NCBI GenBank assembly: GCA_963575745.1
Contig: CAUYUJ010004991.1
Coordinates: 232,506 to 287,505 of the forward strand
DNA: 55,000 nucleotides
From: Prorocentrum cordatum
Taxonomy: Eukaryota; Sar; Dinophyceae; Prorocentrales; Prorocentraceae
Direction: 5' to 3'
Below the pieces are notes generated by a model that saw only the letters and a list, made by a program, of their open reading frames with translations, was not told where the DNA came from and ran no database searches. Position numbers and translations under genes: made by a program. The stretch's first letter is position 1, and each line of letters begins with the position of its first letter. This document shows, piece by piece, positions 46,166 through 55,000 of the stretch.

Positions 46166-46300
46166 ACTCGCTTGCACGAGGAGGGTCGCGGAAAGCATTA
46201 CTCTTTACCAGGTTTCGCAGCCCTCCCCCCTTCCAGCGGGGCCCCGCCAGAGCGAGGAGGGTATCAAGAAACCGTACTATTTACAAGGCTTCGTTTCCTG
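46166..46300 (+). repeat. 77-bp array units resuming after the GAT block
   Basis: CGAGGAGGGTCGCGGAAAGC, CCAGGTTTCGCAGCCCTCC, GAGCGAGGAGGGTATC and CGTACTATTTACAAGG match the unit seen at 44100-45375, diverged. Confidence 0.85.
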
Positions 46301-46609
46301 AACACCTGTCCTCCCTCCTCCTTTCTTTCGTCTGCCCTTTCGTGCGTACTTACTCGTTCGATGAGCTTCTCCTTCGTGTTGATGTTGTCGTACACCATGG
46401 GTCCCACGAAACCGTTAATATCTTTATGTGGGGAATTCCGTTAGCATACTTCTATGTAAATAAATATGTATAAACAGATGCACATGAGTACATATATGTA
46501 TACTGGTATGGCTATACGTATACACACATATATATATATATACATACGTATACATGAGTATGCGTTTCCCCTCGTTTCGGCTCAACATGTTCAACGTGTG
46601 TGCTGCATA

Positions 46610-46950
46610 GGCCTCGGGGAGGGACCAAGAGACCCCAAGACGGCCCAAAAAGACCAGAAGAGGGCCCCCACATTGCCCAAGACTGCCCCAAGAAGCCCCA
46701 AAGCTCCTCCACACGGTCCGAAGACCCTCTAACACGGGTTCATGAGCCCGACTGGTTCCAAGATGGCCCAAGAAATCCAAAAGGTCCCAAGAAAGCCCCC
46801 GACGCGCCCCAATCAAGTCGCAAACTGCCCCAACGATGGCCCTAAGACCATACCCGCGAACACTCATTGGTAGATTTTCGTGTTAACTGCCCACAATGAC
46901 ACCAGGAAGCCCACCAAGGCTCGAGATGACCCCAGAAAGAGGCCATCACC
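46610..46950 (+). repeat. CCAAGAGGCC composite repeat copy (diverged)
   Basis: CCAAGACGGCCCAAAAAG arms with a core at 46850-46890 (CACTCATTGGTAGATTTTCG). It follows an AT-rich ATATATAC stretch (46440-46565). Confidence 0.7.
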
Positions 46951-46954
46951 TTCC

Positions 46955-47380
46955 GTCGTCCTCCTGCACTTCACTCGACCCAAACACAACGTTACATTCG
47001 CCTATCCGCCTCTCGGGCGTTGGCGGAATGGCGACAGCCTCTGGAATAGTACTTTGCACAGGCTCGGTAGTTCCAGGAGGTCCAAATCACATGCAAGAAG
47101 AGATGCCGCGGACATGCCGAGTTGCAGGGAAGCGCTCGCACAAGTTTCCCACAACCATCACGCGCACTGCGCGCGCGCTCGAATCTACCTGTCTTGGGCG
47201 CCAAGGCATAGCGCGGAACAGCGACCGCGTCATGACAGTCCAGGGCCGCAGGGAGCGATGGCGTCGTGGGGCCATCCTGGCCCCGGCCCTGTGCAGGCGC
47301 TCGATGGCCTCACTTAGGGACGCTGTGGAGTGAATCCCGCCAGCCCTATGAGCTGAGATAGTTTAGCGACTTTTCATCTT
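46955..47380. other. Unique sequence without a supported gene
   Basis: Both strands have moderate open frames. The minus strand at 47322-47200 reads SLSEAIERLHRAGARMAPRR after CTCCACAG and ends CCAAGACAG before GTAGAT, so it could be an exon. Its phase does not fit the neighbouring TPR exons. Confidence 0.3.
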
Positions 47381-47500
47381 CCTCCTTCTTCCCCTTCAGG
47401 GGGGGCGGTCGACCCCTCCCCCTTCCTCCTTCTTCCCCTTACGGGTGGGGAGGGTCGACCCCTCCCCCTTCCCCCTTTCCCTGGGTCTGCAGAGGGGGGG
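47380..47500 (+). repeat. Short tandem repeat with GGTCGACCCCTCCC
   Basis: CCTTCCTCCTTCTTCCCCTT and GGTCGACCCCTCCCC occur in two adjacent ~52-bp copies. Confidence 0.85.
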
Positions 47501-47629
47501 TCACCACCAATGATAACCTCCAAAATTGCCTCAGCGAGAACGCACACATAATCGAGGTTCTAGGTATACTGCAATTTGGGCCTCCAGGGGAGGGGGCGAG
47601 GCTAAACGAGGACCCGACTTCTTAAGATC

Positions 47630-47935
47630 GATATCCTCCAAGGTGGCCCCAAGACGGCCCGAACGGCCCCCAATGAAACCCCAAGAGAGGAGACCCCCAA
47701 TAGGCGCCCACGAGGCCTCAAGATGCCTTCTCAAGAGGCTCACAGACCAGCCCAAGAGGCATAACCAGCCACCAAGAGCCCCCCCCCATTCGCCGCCCCC
47801 AGAGAGACCTCCAAGAGGCCCCCCAAAAACATCCCAAGAGACTCCGAGAGGCATCCAGTATGCCTCTAACCCATTCCCAGAGGTATCCCAATGAAGCCAC
47901 GCTGCCCCGACAGGGGCAACTCTCCTGGGCTGGGC
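47630..47935 (+). repeat. CCAAGAGGCC composite repeat copy
   Basis: CCAAGGTGGCCCCAAGACGG and further arms. The downstream GGATGGGCTGGTGGGG (47945) is shared with 50314. Confidence 0.8.
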
Positions 47936-48544
47936 ATCGTTTCTGGATGGGCTGGTGGGGGTAGGCGAAGAATTACGAATCATGCCCGCTGGCAAAATAA
48001 TAGATCACACAAATAGTCAAACCACCACGGACGCCTCAGGGAATGAACCTGTTTTCGCTACCGAAGGGTCTTCGTCTCACATTATTCTGGCCTCTTGGAG
48101 GGGAGGGGGCGAATAGGAATGCATCAGGATACTAGGGAGGATTCGGCAGGACTGTGAGTGGCGAGACTACGGATGGAGGATTCGGAGGAAGGAGGAAGGG
48201 GGAATAATGAAGATGAAACCTTCCAGGGACACCGTTGAGCTACTACAATCTAGATTCGGATACCCTCGAATTCGTCAACGATTGATGAATGCCTCATGGC
48301 ATGGGCTAATCCCACCAGCCCTTTCCACCCAAGTGGTAAAACGAATTTGCTCTGCCCTTCACCAAAACCCATTCTTCCCCATCCTGGGAGGGGGTTGCTC
48401 CTTCCCCTCCCCTTCCCAACCATCTTGTGGCGCTGGGTCCTCGATTTGAAGAGACAGTCCACACGTCCACCCCTCTCCTCTCCACCTCCCATTCCTTCCT
48501 TCTCCCACACTTGCCCCTGCCCTTCGCATGTCAACCATCCCGTC

Positions 48545-48760
48545 ACTCACCTCACTTTGGCAGTTCCCTCAGACATTTCGTGGCCCCATGGGGAGCTCTA
48601 CCGAAGGCTCCAGTGACTGTGTTCGAATGCCTCCACCCCCCATCACTTTGGCACACTCCTCGCACGTTCCGTGGCCCCAAAGGGAGCTCCACCGAATGCC
48701 CCAATGGCTGCGATCGCATGCCGCCGCCCCCCTCACTTTCACACACCCTTCATACGTTTG
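48545..48760 (+). repeat. ~105-bp tandem duplication
   Basis: Two copies share CACTTTGGCA, CGTGGCCCCA, GGGAGCTC, ACCGAA and CATGCC landmarks, about 105 bp apart. Confidence 0.8.
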
Positions 48761-48761
48761 G

Positions 48762-49600
48762 CGGCCTCTGCCGGCCTCCCGCTCCATTTGCGGCTGGTGC
48801 GCAGCGGCCTCTGCGGCCTCTGCGGTCTGTCAGCCAATTCGGGTCATTGGCTGGAGGTCCGCAGATGCCTCGTGGAGCCCTTCCTGGCGGCTTCTGCGAA
48901 CCTCCCACATATGGCTGCATTTACGGGAGCGGTCCGCAAAAGCGTTTCAACTTACGGGATGTCCGCAGAGGCTTCTGTGAACCCATCCTGGCGGCCTCTG
49001 CGGGCCTCCCGCTCCATTTGCGGCTGGTGCGCAGCGGCTTCTGGGAACGCCTCCCGTCAGGCTCTGCGGACCTCCTGCAGATTGGTCGATTTGCGGAAGG
49101 CCCGCAGGGGCCTCTCTGGGAGCCCTTCCTGGCGGCTTTCTGCGAACCTCCAACGACTGGCCTGATTTTTGTCGGGAGGTCCACAGAGGCTTCTGCATGT
49201 GCGGGAGGGCCGCGGAGGAGGCAGCTGGGAGCCCTTCCTGGCGGCCGCTGACCTCCAGCAGATTGACCTCCATGCGCGGGAGGTCATCAGAGGCCTCTGG
49301 GAGCCCTTCCTGGCGGCATCTGCACTCCCGGGAACGATTCCATTTGCGGAGGTCCGCAGAGGCTCCCGGGAGATCTTCCTGGCGGCCTCTGCGGACCTCC
49401 CGCACATGGCTCCATTTCAGGGAGGTCTGCAGAGGACTCTGGGAGCCCTCCTTGCTGCCTCTGCGGAGCTCCCGTCGTAGATGGAAGGTTTTGCAGGTCC
49501 GCAGGGGCCACTGGGAGCCCTTCCTGGCTTTTTTTTGTGGACCTCCCGCAGACTTCGATTGGCGGGAGGTCTGCAGAGGCGGCTGGATGCCTCTGAAGAG
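48762..49600 (+). repeat. Tandem array of ~78-bp hairpin units
   Basis: About eleven units contain CTCTGCGGACCTCCCG followed within about 20 bases by its near inverse GGGAGGTCCGCAGAGG, then GGGAGCCCTTCCTGGCGG. Each unit can form a stem-loop. No coding signal was recognised. Confidence 0.88.
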
Positions 49601-49719
49601 CCGCCAACGCGGGCTTCCTGTCTTTTGCTGATTGGCAGGAAGTCTTGTCCGGCCGAAAAACTGGGAGGGGGGACGGCGGCGACGTGTCAGACGGCCCTTT
49701 TGGGCTCAATGCTGCTGCA

Positions 49720-50170
49720 AGAAGGCCCCCGACACCTCAAGATGGCCTCCAAGATTGCTCGAGGCAGCCGAAGCTGGCCTATGATTGCATCCGACAAACC
49801 TCCGAGAGGCCCCAAGACGGCTCTCGGCGCCCCCCCAAGGCCCAAATCGTTTCACAACCGAATGGAGAAATCTAAAGTTTGCCTTCTCGCCTCTTTGTCT
49901 CCAATGGTCCTCTGAAGCTTTAAGGTGGTCCCAGAAAAAGGCCCACCAGGAGCCCAAACTTGCCCTAAGACGGCCCCCAAATCAGCCTGCAAGAGCGCCC
50001 CAAGAGAGCACCCACATGTTTTTTTTCTGCCTCCGAAGGGGGGGAGGATTAAGGACCCTCCCCCTTTTGAGCCATGGGGCCCAAGAATGTTCCAAGAGGG
50101 CCCCGAGACGCCTCAAGAAGGCTCCAAGATGACCCCGATAGTCTCCAAGAAGCTCTCGAAGCAACAGATC
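49720..50170 (+). repeat. CCAAGAGGCC composite repeat copy (diverged core)
   Basis: Arms with CCTCCAAGATTGC and CCCCAAGACGGC. The core at 49835-49920 has CCAAATCGTTTCAC and CTTCTCGCCTCTTTG. Confidence 0.7.
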
Positions 50171-50444
50171 CGCGCATGCCTCCTCCTCCTCCTCCTCCTT
50201 CACTTCCTCGTCCTCGCCCCCCTCCTGTCTCCTCTTCCTCCTGGTCCTCTTCCTCCTCCTGCCCCCCTTCTTCAATCAAAACGTCCAAGGAACTCTCACG
50301 GACATCGTTCTTGAATGGGCTGGTGGGGATACGTGAGGATTCGGAAATTTTAACCATCTGAACCCTTCTCGGCGCACTCTTGGAAGAGAGGGGGCGAGAG
50401 GGACTCCGTCGACCATCCGGCGTGTGTGAGACTCTTTTCCGTTT

Positions 50445-50447
50445 TCA

Positions 50448-50479
<32 letters not shown>

Positions 50480-50482
50480 TGT
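50445..50482 (+). repeat. (CGT)n microsatellite
   Basis: A pure CGT tract of about 12 triplets, similar to the longer one at 51022-51130. Confidence 0.95.
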
Positions 50483-50514
50483 CCCAAAGAAAAGAAGGAA
50501 CAAAAATATTTGAT

Positions 50515-50960
50515 AACGTCGTAATCGAGTCGCAGGGAAGCCCCCTTCCCTGTGATCCCTTCCTTGCCGGGGGAGGGTCCAAGGGGGGTCCTGGGTCAGA
50601 ATACCATCCCCTCCAGGGGTCCCGGAGCTCCAAAAAGCCCCAAGACGGGAGAGTGCCCAAAGAGGCGCCCAAGACGGTCCAAGAGGGCCCAGAATCGCCG
50701 AACGATCGGTCCAAGATGCCCAAGATAGCCTCTAGACAGCCCAAGAGGCCTCCAAGACGCCCCAAGAGGCCTCCAAGACCACTCCCACGAGGGCCCCACG
50801 AGGCACATTTCATTGATTTTCATGCGATTTCTGGCAGATTTTGGCGTTCTCGCATTTTCGGCAGACAGCTCACAAAGACCCCCAAGACGGCCCCGAGGAA
50901 TACCCAAGGTGCCCCCAAGAGGCTCCACAGCTGCTTCAAAGGCGCCCGAGAGCGCTCCGA
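50515..50960 (+). repeat. CCAAGAGGCC composite repeat with 5' block and core
   Basis: 5' block 50515-50610 (CGTAATCGAGTCG, GGTCAGAATAC) is shared with copy 1 at 17.3 kb. The left arm follows, then a core at 50800-50885 (TTTCATTGATTTTC, GATTTTGGCGTTCTCG), then a right arm. Confidence 0.85.
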
Positions 50961-50964
50961 AGAG

Positions 50965-51048
50965 ACCCCAAGTCGCCGCTGGCGCCGCCGCCAGCGCCGG
51001 CGCCGGCGCCGGCGCCACTGGCGCCGCCGCCGTCGTCGTCGTCGTCGG

Positions 51049-51080
<32 letters not shown>

Positions 51081-51082
51081 TT

Positions 51083-51130
<48 letters not shown>

Positions 51131-51132
51131 CC
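50965..51132 (+). repeat. GCC/GGC then (CGT)n low-complexity tract
   Basis: CGCCGGCGCCGGCGCC, then about 100 bp of CGT triplets. Confidence 0.93.
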
Positions 51133-51429
51133 ACTTCAGGGTCGGCGGCACCCGCCGTAAGGCCTTCGCAACATGGAAAGAAGGGGGGAGGAGGAGAAGG
51201 AACAACTTTCTGTAGGAATCTGAGAGCTGAGACTGCGATGGGAAACTAACGATGGATAGTGAAGAGGGAACGGTAAGAAAAAGGATACGGAGGAACAGGA
51301 AGAAGAACATCTAAGACGACGATGGCGAGTCACCGCCGCCCCCTGCCTTTGGAAGGAACTTGTGGGCCAAATGTTGTGGAAACGCAGCGTGCGTATGGCC
51401 GATAGCCAATGGAAAACTCACTCGACTGT

Positions 51430-51960
51430 GCTTGAATCCTGAGGGCCCGCTTGAGCATTCTTGAGGCTGTCTCGGGGCTATGCGGGGGGCCTTCTCAGGG
51501 GCCTCGTGGGACTCTCTTGGGACTGCTTGAGTGCTTGAGCTGTCTTGGGGCCCTCCTGGGCCGCCTGAGCCCCTCGAGGCCCCGTGGGGGTCTCTGGGCG
51601 TCCTGGAGCACTCTTGGAGCCCTCTTGGGCCATCCGAGGCCCTCTCGGGCGGCCTTGGGCCGCTCTTCGGCGGTTTTGGGGCCATCTGAAGACCCTCGTG
51701 GTGCTATGTTGGGCCATCTTGGGCTGATTTTCGGAGCCTCTTGGGTCGTCTTGGACACTCAAGACCGAAACGGCGAATTCGTGAAGGTACAAAAACAACC
51801 TTAGACAAATCAATGGTTTTAGCCTCTCGGGAACCTCATGACCTCGTGGGAGCTCTCTAGGACCGCTCCTGAGGTGTCGTCGAAGCTTCTGCTAGAATCT
51901 TGGACCCTGCTTAGGCTATCGTTATGGGCACTCCGTAGTGGGGCCATCTGGGCCTGTCTT
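51430..51960 (-). repeat. CCAAGAGGCC composite repeat, inverted copy
   Basis: The plus strand shows CTCTTGGGCC/CCTCGTGGG words, the reverse of the other copies. The core at 51750-51830 includes CAAATCAATGG. It lies in the intron just after the exon ending at 52116. Confidence 0.75.
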
Positions 51961-52115
51961 AGGACAATATGTAACCGCCTTGGGAACGATCTGGGGGCCC
52001 AAACAATGGGACTGGGCCCTTGAATCTCCATCTGACGTCCAAGTCGTGGCCCAGGGGTGTGTGGCCCCGTGTCCCCATCTTTGTATACGGGTGCGTGTTT
52101 GTCCCCCCCGGATAC

Positions 52116-54680
52116 CTTCCCCGAACCAGGGACGAGCTCCACGTTCGCTGCGAGACTCCCGTCCCCATTGACCTTGGTAACGCAAATCGGCTTCCAAAGT
52201 CCGTCCGAGGCGAATGCTTCGTACTCACCACCAATCTCAATGTTGACCGGCCGTGGGGCCTTGATGAAACAGATGTTCGCGCCTCGCGGCTCCTGCACCC
52301 GTACGAGCCCGATCGTCAACTCGGTGCCTGCCTTCCAAGCGCCAACATCCCGGCACAAGCGGTGGATTGGCAAGTCTCCCGCCACAACTAATCCTGGCGC
52401 CCTGCGCAGGTTGGCTCGGCGTAGACGATCCAGCACAACCGGTATCAACTTCTGGGGCAGGGCGCACAGGTCCTGCAAGTAGTGACCGATGCCGAGCGGC
52501 AGGTGCGCCGCGAGCCACGGCATGAGGTCAGGTGTGCTCTTCAGATGCGCCAGAATACTCGCGATCTGTAGCAAGCGCCGCGTTTTGGGCCGCTGCGAAT
52601 GCAGGGTTGGCCACCTGACACGCGGCACGCCAGCAACCTGTGGCGCAACGCCCTCTTGCAACGCATCGAAGTTCAAAACGGACCTGAAGGCGGTCCACAC
52701 CTTCATGGCGGCGTGCTCCTCCTCAGATGCGCATGTGGTCACCTGCCAGACCGCCTCGGCAAGCTCTGCCAAATCTATATCACGCACCGCAGCTAGAGCT
52801 GGCACAGTCAAAGACTTCCTACCTGCTCCAGCATTGTAGTTTGGCTTGAAAGTCAAAGAAAAGTAGGCCTGTATGTAGGAAACAACTTTGTCCACCGAAG
52901 CGGCGTCTGTCACTGGCAACAACCCGCCCGTGAAGATAGCCCGGCATACCTGCATCCTAGTCTCGAAAGGCACGCGGATGCTCAGATCACCAACGCCCGC
53001 GAGGAGGTACTTGAACGGATTCACCCGCAACTCCTCGAGACGTGGCAACTCCCTCAAAAGACAAGCCAAGAAAACGGGTCTTTTCTGGTGCAGGTCCAGC
53101 ACAATGGCGTCTACCTCTTCCATGACAACGTCAGCCAGCACCTGGAATCTGTTCGCCATGTTATCCCTGACGACTTCACTCGCTATCGCCTCGAAAGCCT
53201 GACGGGCACCGCTGGGAAGCTCGCCAGGTGTCAACCTCCCCTGCGCGAATTTATGCACCAAATCAAAATGTTCAGGACTGACACCCTGTCGGAAGAAGTC
53301 CAAACTCGCCATGCACGCATGAACGCTGCTCTCGTCAGGAACGTATTCCTGCACACATTCGGCAAGACCACTGAAAGCTGACGCAGTATCCAGTGTGCTG
53401 AGCATCGTACTCCGTAAGGCGATCTCCATCAAAGGTTGCGTATATTTCTTCCGAACTTGGCGCAATCTCTCCCGAAGCTTCGCCGCGCGCGTCCCCGCCG
53501 GGCCTGGTCCGGGGTCCAGCGCGGCTGCGCGCTCCAAGTCCGTCAGCGCCGCGAAGCTCTCGTGCCTCGCCTCCCGCGCGGCAGCCCGCCGGAACAGCGC
53601 CTTCTGATTCTGCGGGTTGATCGGTGGTTCAAAGATGGGGTCCTGAGGGATGGGGTCCTACAGTCGTGGCGTTGACCTAAGGAACCCTAAATAGGGAACG
53701 AGGCCCTTTTTTCCATAAGTTAACCTTCGATTTCCGGTCGAAAACATAAGGGAAACCTGAGGCAAGCTGTGAAACACCTAAGGAACACGGAGCCCCTCCC
53801 CAACGAAAAGGGTTCCTTCTTCAGGGCCCCGACTGTAAGGACGAGGTGCCTCAAGCAACGGACATTCAACCTTGGATCCCTTCCTGTCCTTCGGATCCCA
53901 TCTCTCAGGACCCCATCTTTGAACCAACGAGTTGAGCGACACACTCTCGTCGCAGTGCCTCAAAGCCTCGTCAAACTGGCCCAACTTCAAACAGCACTGG
54001 GCGGCGTTGGCGTGCAGCACGTCCAGGCCCTGCGCTCCCGCGCCGAGCCCCGCCTGCGCCTGGAGCGCCTCCTCGTAGCAGCGGAGCGCGGCCCCGAAGT
54101 CGCCCGCGCGGAAGCGGGCACCGCCGGCCTCGCGAGCAGAACCTGGGCTCCAGCTGGGTGCCTCCTTGGGGGAACGAGCGATGACATAAACATGAAAACT
54201 CGGAGGTCCACGCGGCTGTCTCGGATCGGCGCTGGAGCCCCCTGGCGGCGCCTCCGGCGCCGCCCTGGGCGCGCTCCGCGCGCCGAGGAGGGGGCTCCAG
54301 CGCCGATCCGAGACATCTGCGTGGACCTCCGCGTTTTTACGTTCATGGAACTGTTTGCTTCCCTACTCCTGGCTCGCCGACGGGGCTGACGCAAGTGCCG
54401 CTGCACTGGCTGCCCCGACAGGCCCTGTATCACTGCTGCCTTCTTCCAGTGGCTGTGACCGCCCAGTTGCCAGCAACGCTGGGACGTCATCGCCAGCAAC
54501 ATCATGAATCGGCCTCCCGCTGTTACCTTCACTGTTAGCTGCCTGCAACGCCGTGACGACAACATCAACGCCATCATGAATCGACTTCCCAATGTCACCT
54601 TCACTGCCAATTGCCGGCAACGCCGTGACGACAACATCAACGCCATCATGAATCGGCCCGCTGGCGTCTGGAACGCTCAT
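52116..54680 (-). CDS. TPR-containing 5' exons of a large protein
   Basis: Minus-strand exons: 54680 (possible Met, MSVPDASG) to 54367, with three ~25-residue IHDGVDVVVTAL repeats; 54153-53925 (GARFRAGDFGAALRCYEEA, then VLHANAAQCCLKLGQFDEA), two TPR helices pairs; and 53609-52116 (498 codons exactly), starting NQKALFRRAAAREA, which completes the third TPR, as in co-chaperone type TPR domains. The rest of this exon is helical, then a short beta-rich region (IGGEYEAFASDGLWKPICV) resembles a Tudor/SH3-like fold. Junctions: GTAGGG to CACCCAG and GTTCAA to CCCGCAG, both in frame; the exon ends GGGGAAG before GTATCC. Its phase-0 end fits the exon at 31367. TPR domains bind peptide partners such as Hsp tails; whether this one does is unknown. 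The first exon may extend upstream. Confidence 0.75.
53625..53926. mobile_element. Inverted-repeat element forming TPR-gene intron 2
   Basis: 34-bp terminal inverted repeats (53625-53658 and 53893-53926) start TGGTTCAAAGATGGGGTCC and differ at two positions. They nearly coincide with the intron (53611-53924). In gene sense TCAACTCG precedes the element and TCAACCCG follows it just before the CAG acceptor, a likely imperfect 8-bp target duplication. The interior carries the 169-bp dispersed element. It has no coding capacity and differs from elements A to C. Confidence 0.82.
53669..53837 (+). repeat. 169-bp dispersed element, copy 2
   Basis: Matches 18695-18863 in the same orientation over its full length. 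Nested between the inverted repeats of the intron-forming element. Confidence 0.92.
54160..54366. mobile_element. Introner-like inverted-repeat element C forming TPR-gene intron 1
   Basis: Almost the entire 213-bp intron (54154-54366) is a fold-back. CATGAAAACTCGGAGGTCCA and its inverse (CGTGGACCTCCGCGTTTTTA as read on the plus strand) frame the long arms GGATCGGCGCTGGAGCCCCC and its inverse. GGCGGCGCC and CGGAGGTCC link it to elements A and B. GT donor (GTAGGG) and AG acceptor (CACCCAG) exist. Exact removal between CAGGAG and AAGGAG, a possible target duplication, also keeps frame. Confidence 0.75.
54480..54665 (-). repeat. 75-bp coding tandem repeat in the first TPR-gene exon
   Basis: Three copies give IHDGVDVVVTALPAIGSEGD, IHDGVDVVVTALQAANSEGN and a diverged IHDVAGDDVPALLATG. 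The unit length keeps the reading frame. Confidence 0.8.
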
Positions 54681-54839
54681 TCGCTTGCTGCCCTGTGCGG
54701 GATGGGCCAGAGCAGCCTGCCCCCGCGATGGTGCAGGACAATTCTTGATACTCAAGCTAAACTGCTGGTGGCGACGACGGTGATGGGGATCTCTCGTGTA
54801 TGCAGTTTGTTTCTTCCCCCCAGCCTGTGCAGAACTTAA

Positions 54840-55000
54840 GAAGTGGTACGAGGGGGAAGAACCAGGAGGGAGGGGGAGGGGGACGAGAAACAAGAGGGAG
54901 GAGGGGGAATGTGGAAGGAGGGGGAGGGATGAGGATGAGGGGAAATAGGATGAGGAGGAGACGGTGGAGGAGGGAGGGATAAGGATGAGGATGATAAGGA
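54840..55000 (+). repeat. Purine-rich GGA/GGGGA tract
   Basis: GAGGGGGAAGA, GGAGGGAGGGG and GGATGAGGATG words run to the window end. No gene is seen. Confidence 0.85.

Noticed and set aside
45199-46473. A 424-codon plus-strand frame rich in Asp
   Set aside because: It is produced by GAT/GAC triplets and 77-bp repeat units; no unique protein sequence lies in it.
46570-46590. Spliced-leader relic (CGTTTCGGCTCAAC)
   Set aside because: Only the last dozen or so bases resemble the dinoflagellate spliced leader; too short and imperfect to call a retroposed transcript.
48427-49251. 274-codon plus-strand frame across the hairpin array
   Set aside because: It follows repeat units whose period leaves several frames open; composition is explained by the array.

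Overview
This is eukaryotic nuclear DNA and most likely a dinoflagellate. The evidence is a GC-rich, repeat-saturated sequence with no bacterial gene organisation, genes split by many introns, every recognisable coding segment on the minus strand (unidirectional gene arrays are typical of dinoflagellates), and degenerate non-LTR retrotransposons of the endonuclease/reverse-transcriptase type common in those genomes. The species cannot be named from the sequence alone.

Layout. 1-3.2 kb: unassigned degenerate sequence. 3.2-10.1 kb: a decayed minus-strand LINE. 10.2-11.5 kb: GGA and GAT microsatellites. 11.55-15.3 kb: an aldo-keto reductase gene (minus strand, at least six exons) whose introns are largely inverted-repeat insertions. 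15.6-17.3 kb: gene-poor. 17.3-18.3 kb: first large copy of a composite repeat built from CCAAGAGGCC-like words. 18.46-19.14 kb: possible small minus-strand gene broken by two insertions. 19.35-19.99 kb: last two exons of a minus-strand gene. 20.3-24.0 kb: a minisatellite and a ~60-bp tandem array that encloses 2.7 kb of almost pure A/C sequence. 24.2-24.4 kb: AT-richer Cys/His-rich ORF. 25.1-31.4 kb and 52.1-54.7 kb: minus-strand exons of a very large TPR-containing protein. Exon phases allow them to be one gene with a ~20.7-kb intron. That interval holds a second LINE (33.6-37.6 kb), more CCAAGAGGCC repeats, and tandem arrays with 15-, 18-, 77-, ~78- and ~120-bp units.

The most interesting signal is a family of short, terminally inverted insertions that behave like introners. 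Two lie in the aldo-keto reductase gene with 7-bp target duplications whose exact removal restores the expected protein. A third related one forms nearly all of an intron in the TPR gene, and an unrelated inverted-repeat element forms the next TPR intron. Coding assignments rest on reading frame, splice phase and motif recognition only; no search was run. Exon ends are good to a few bases where stated and approximate elsewhere.
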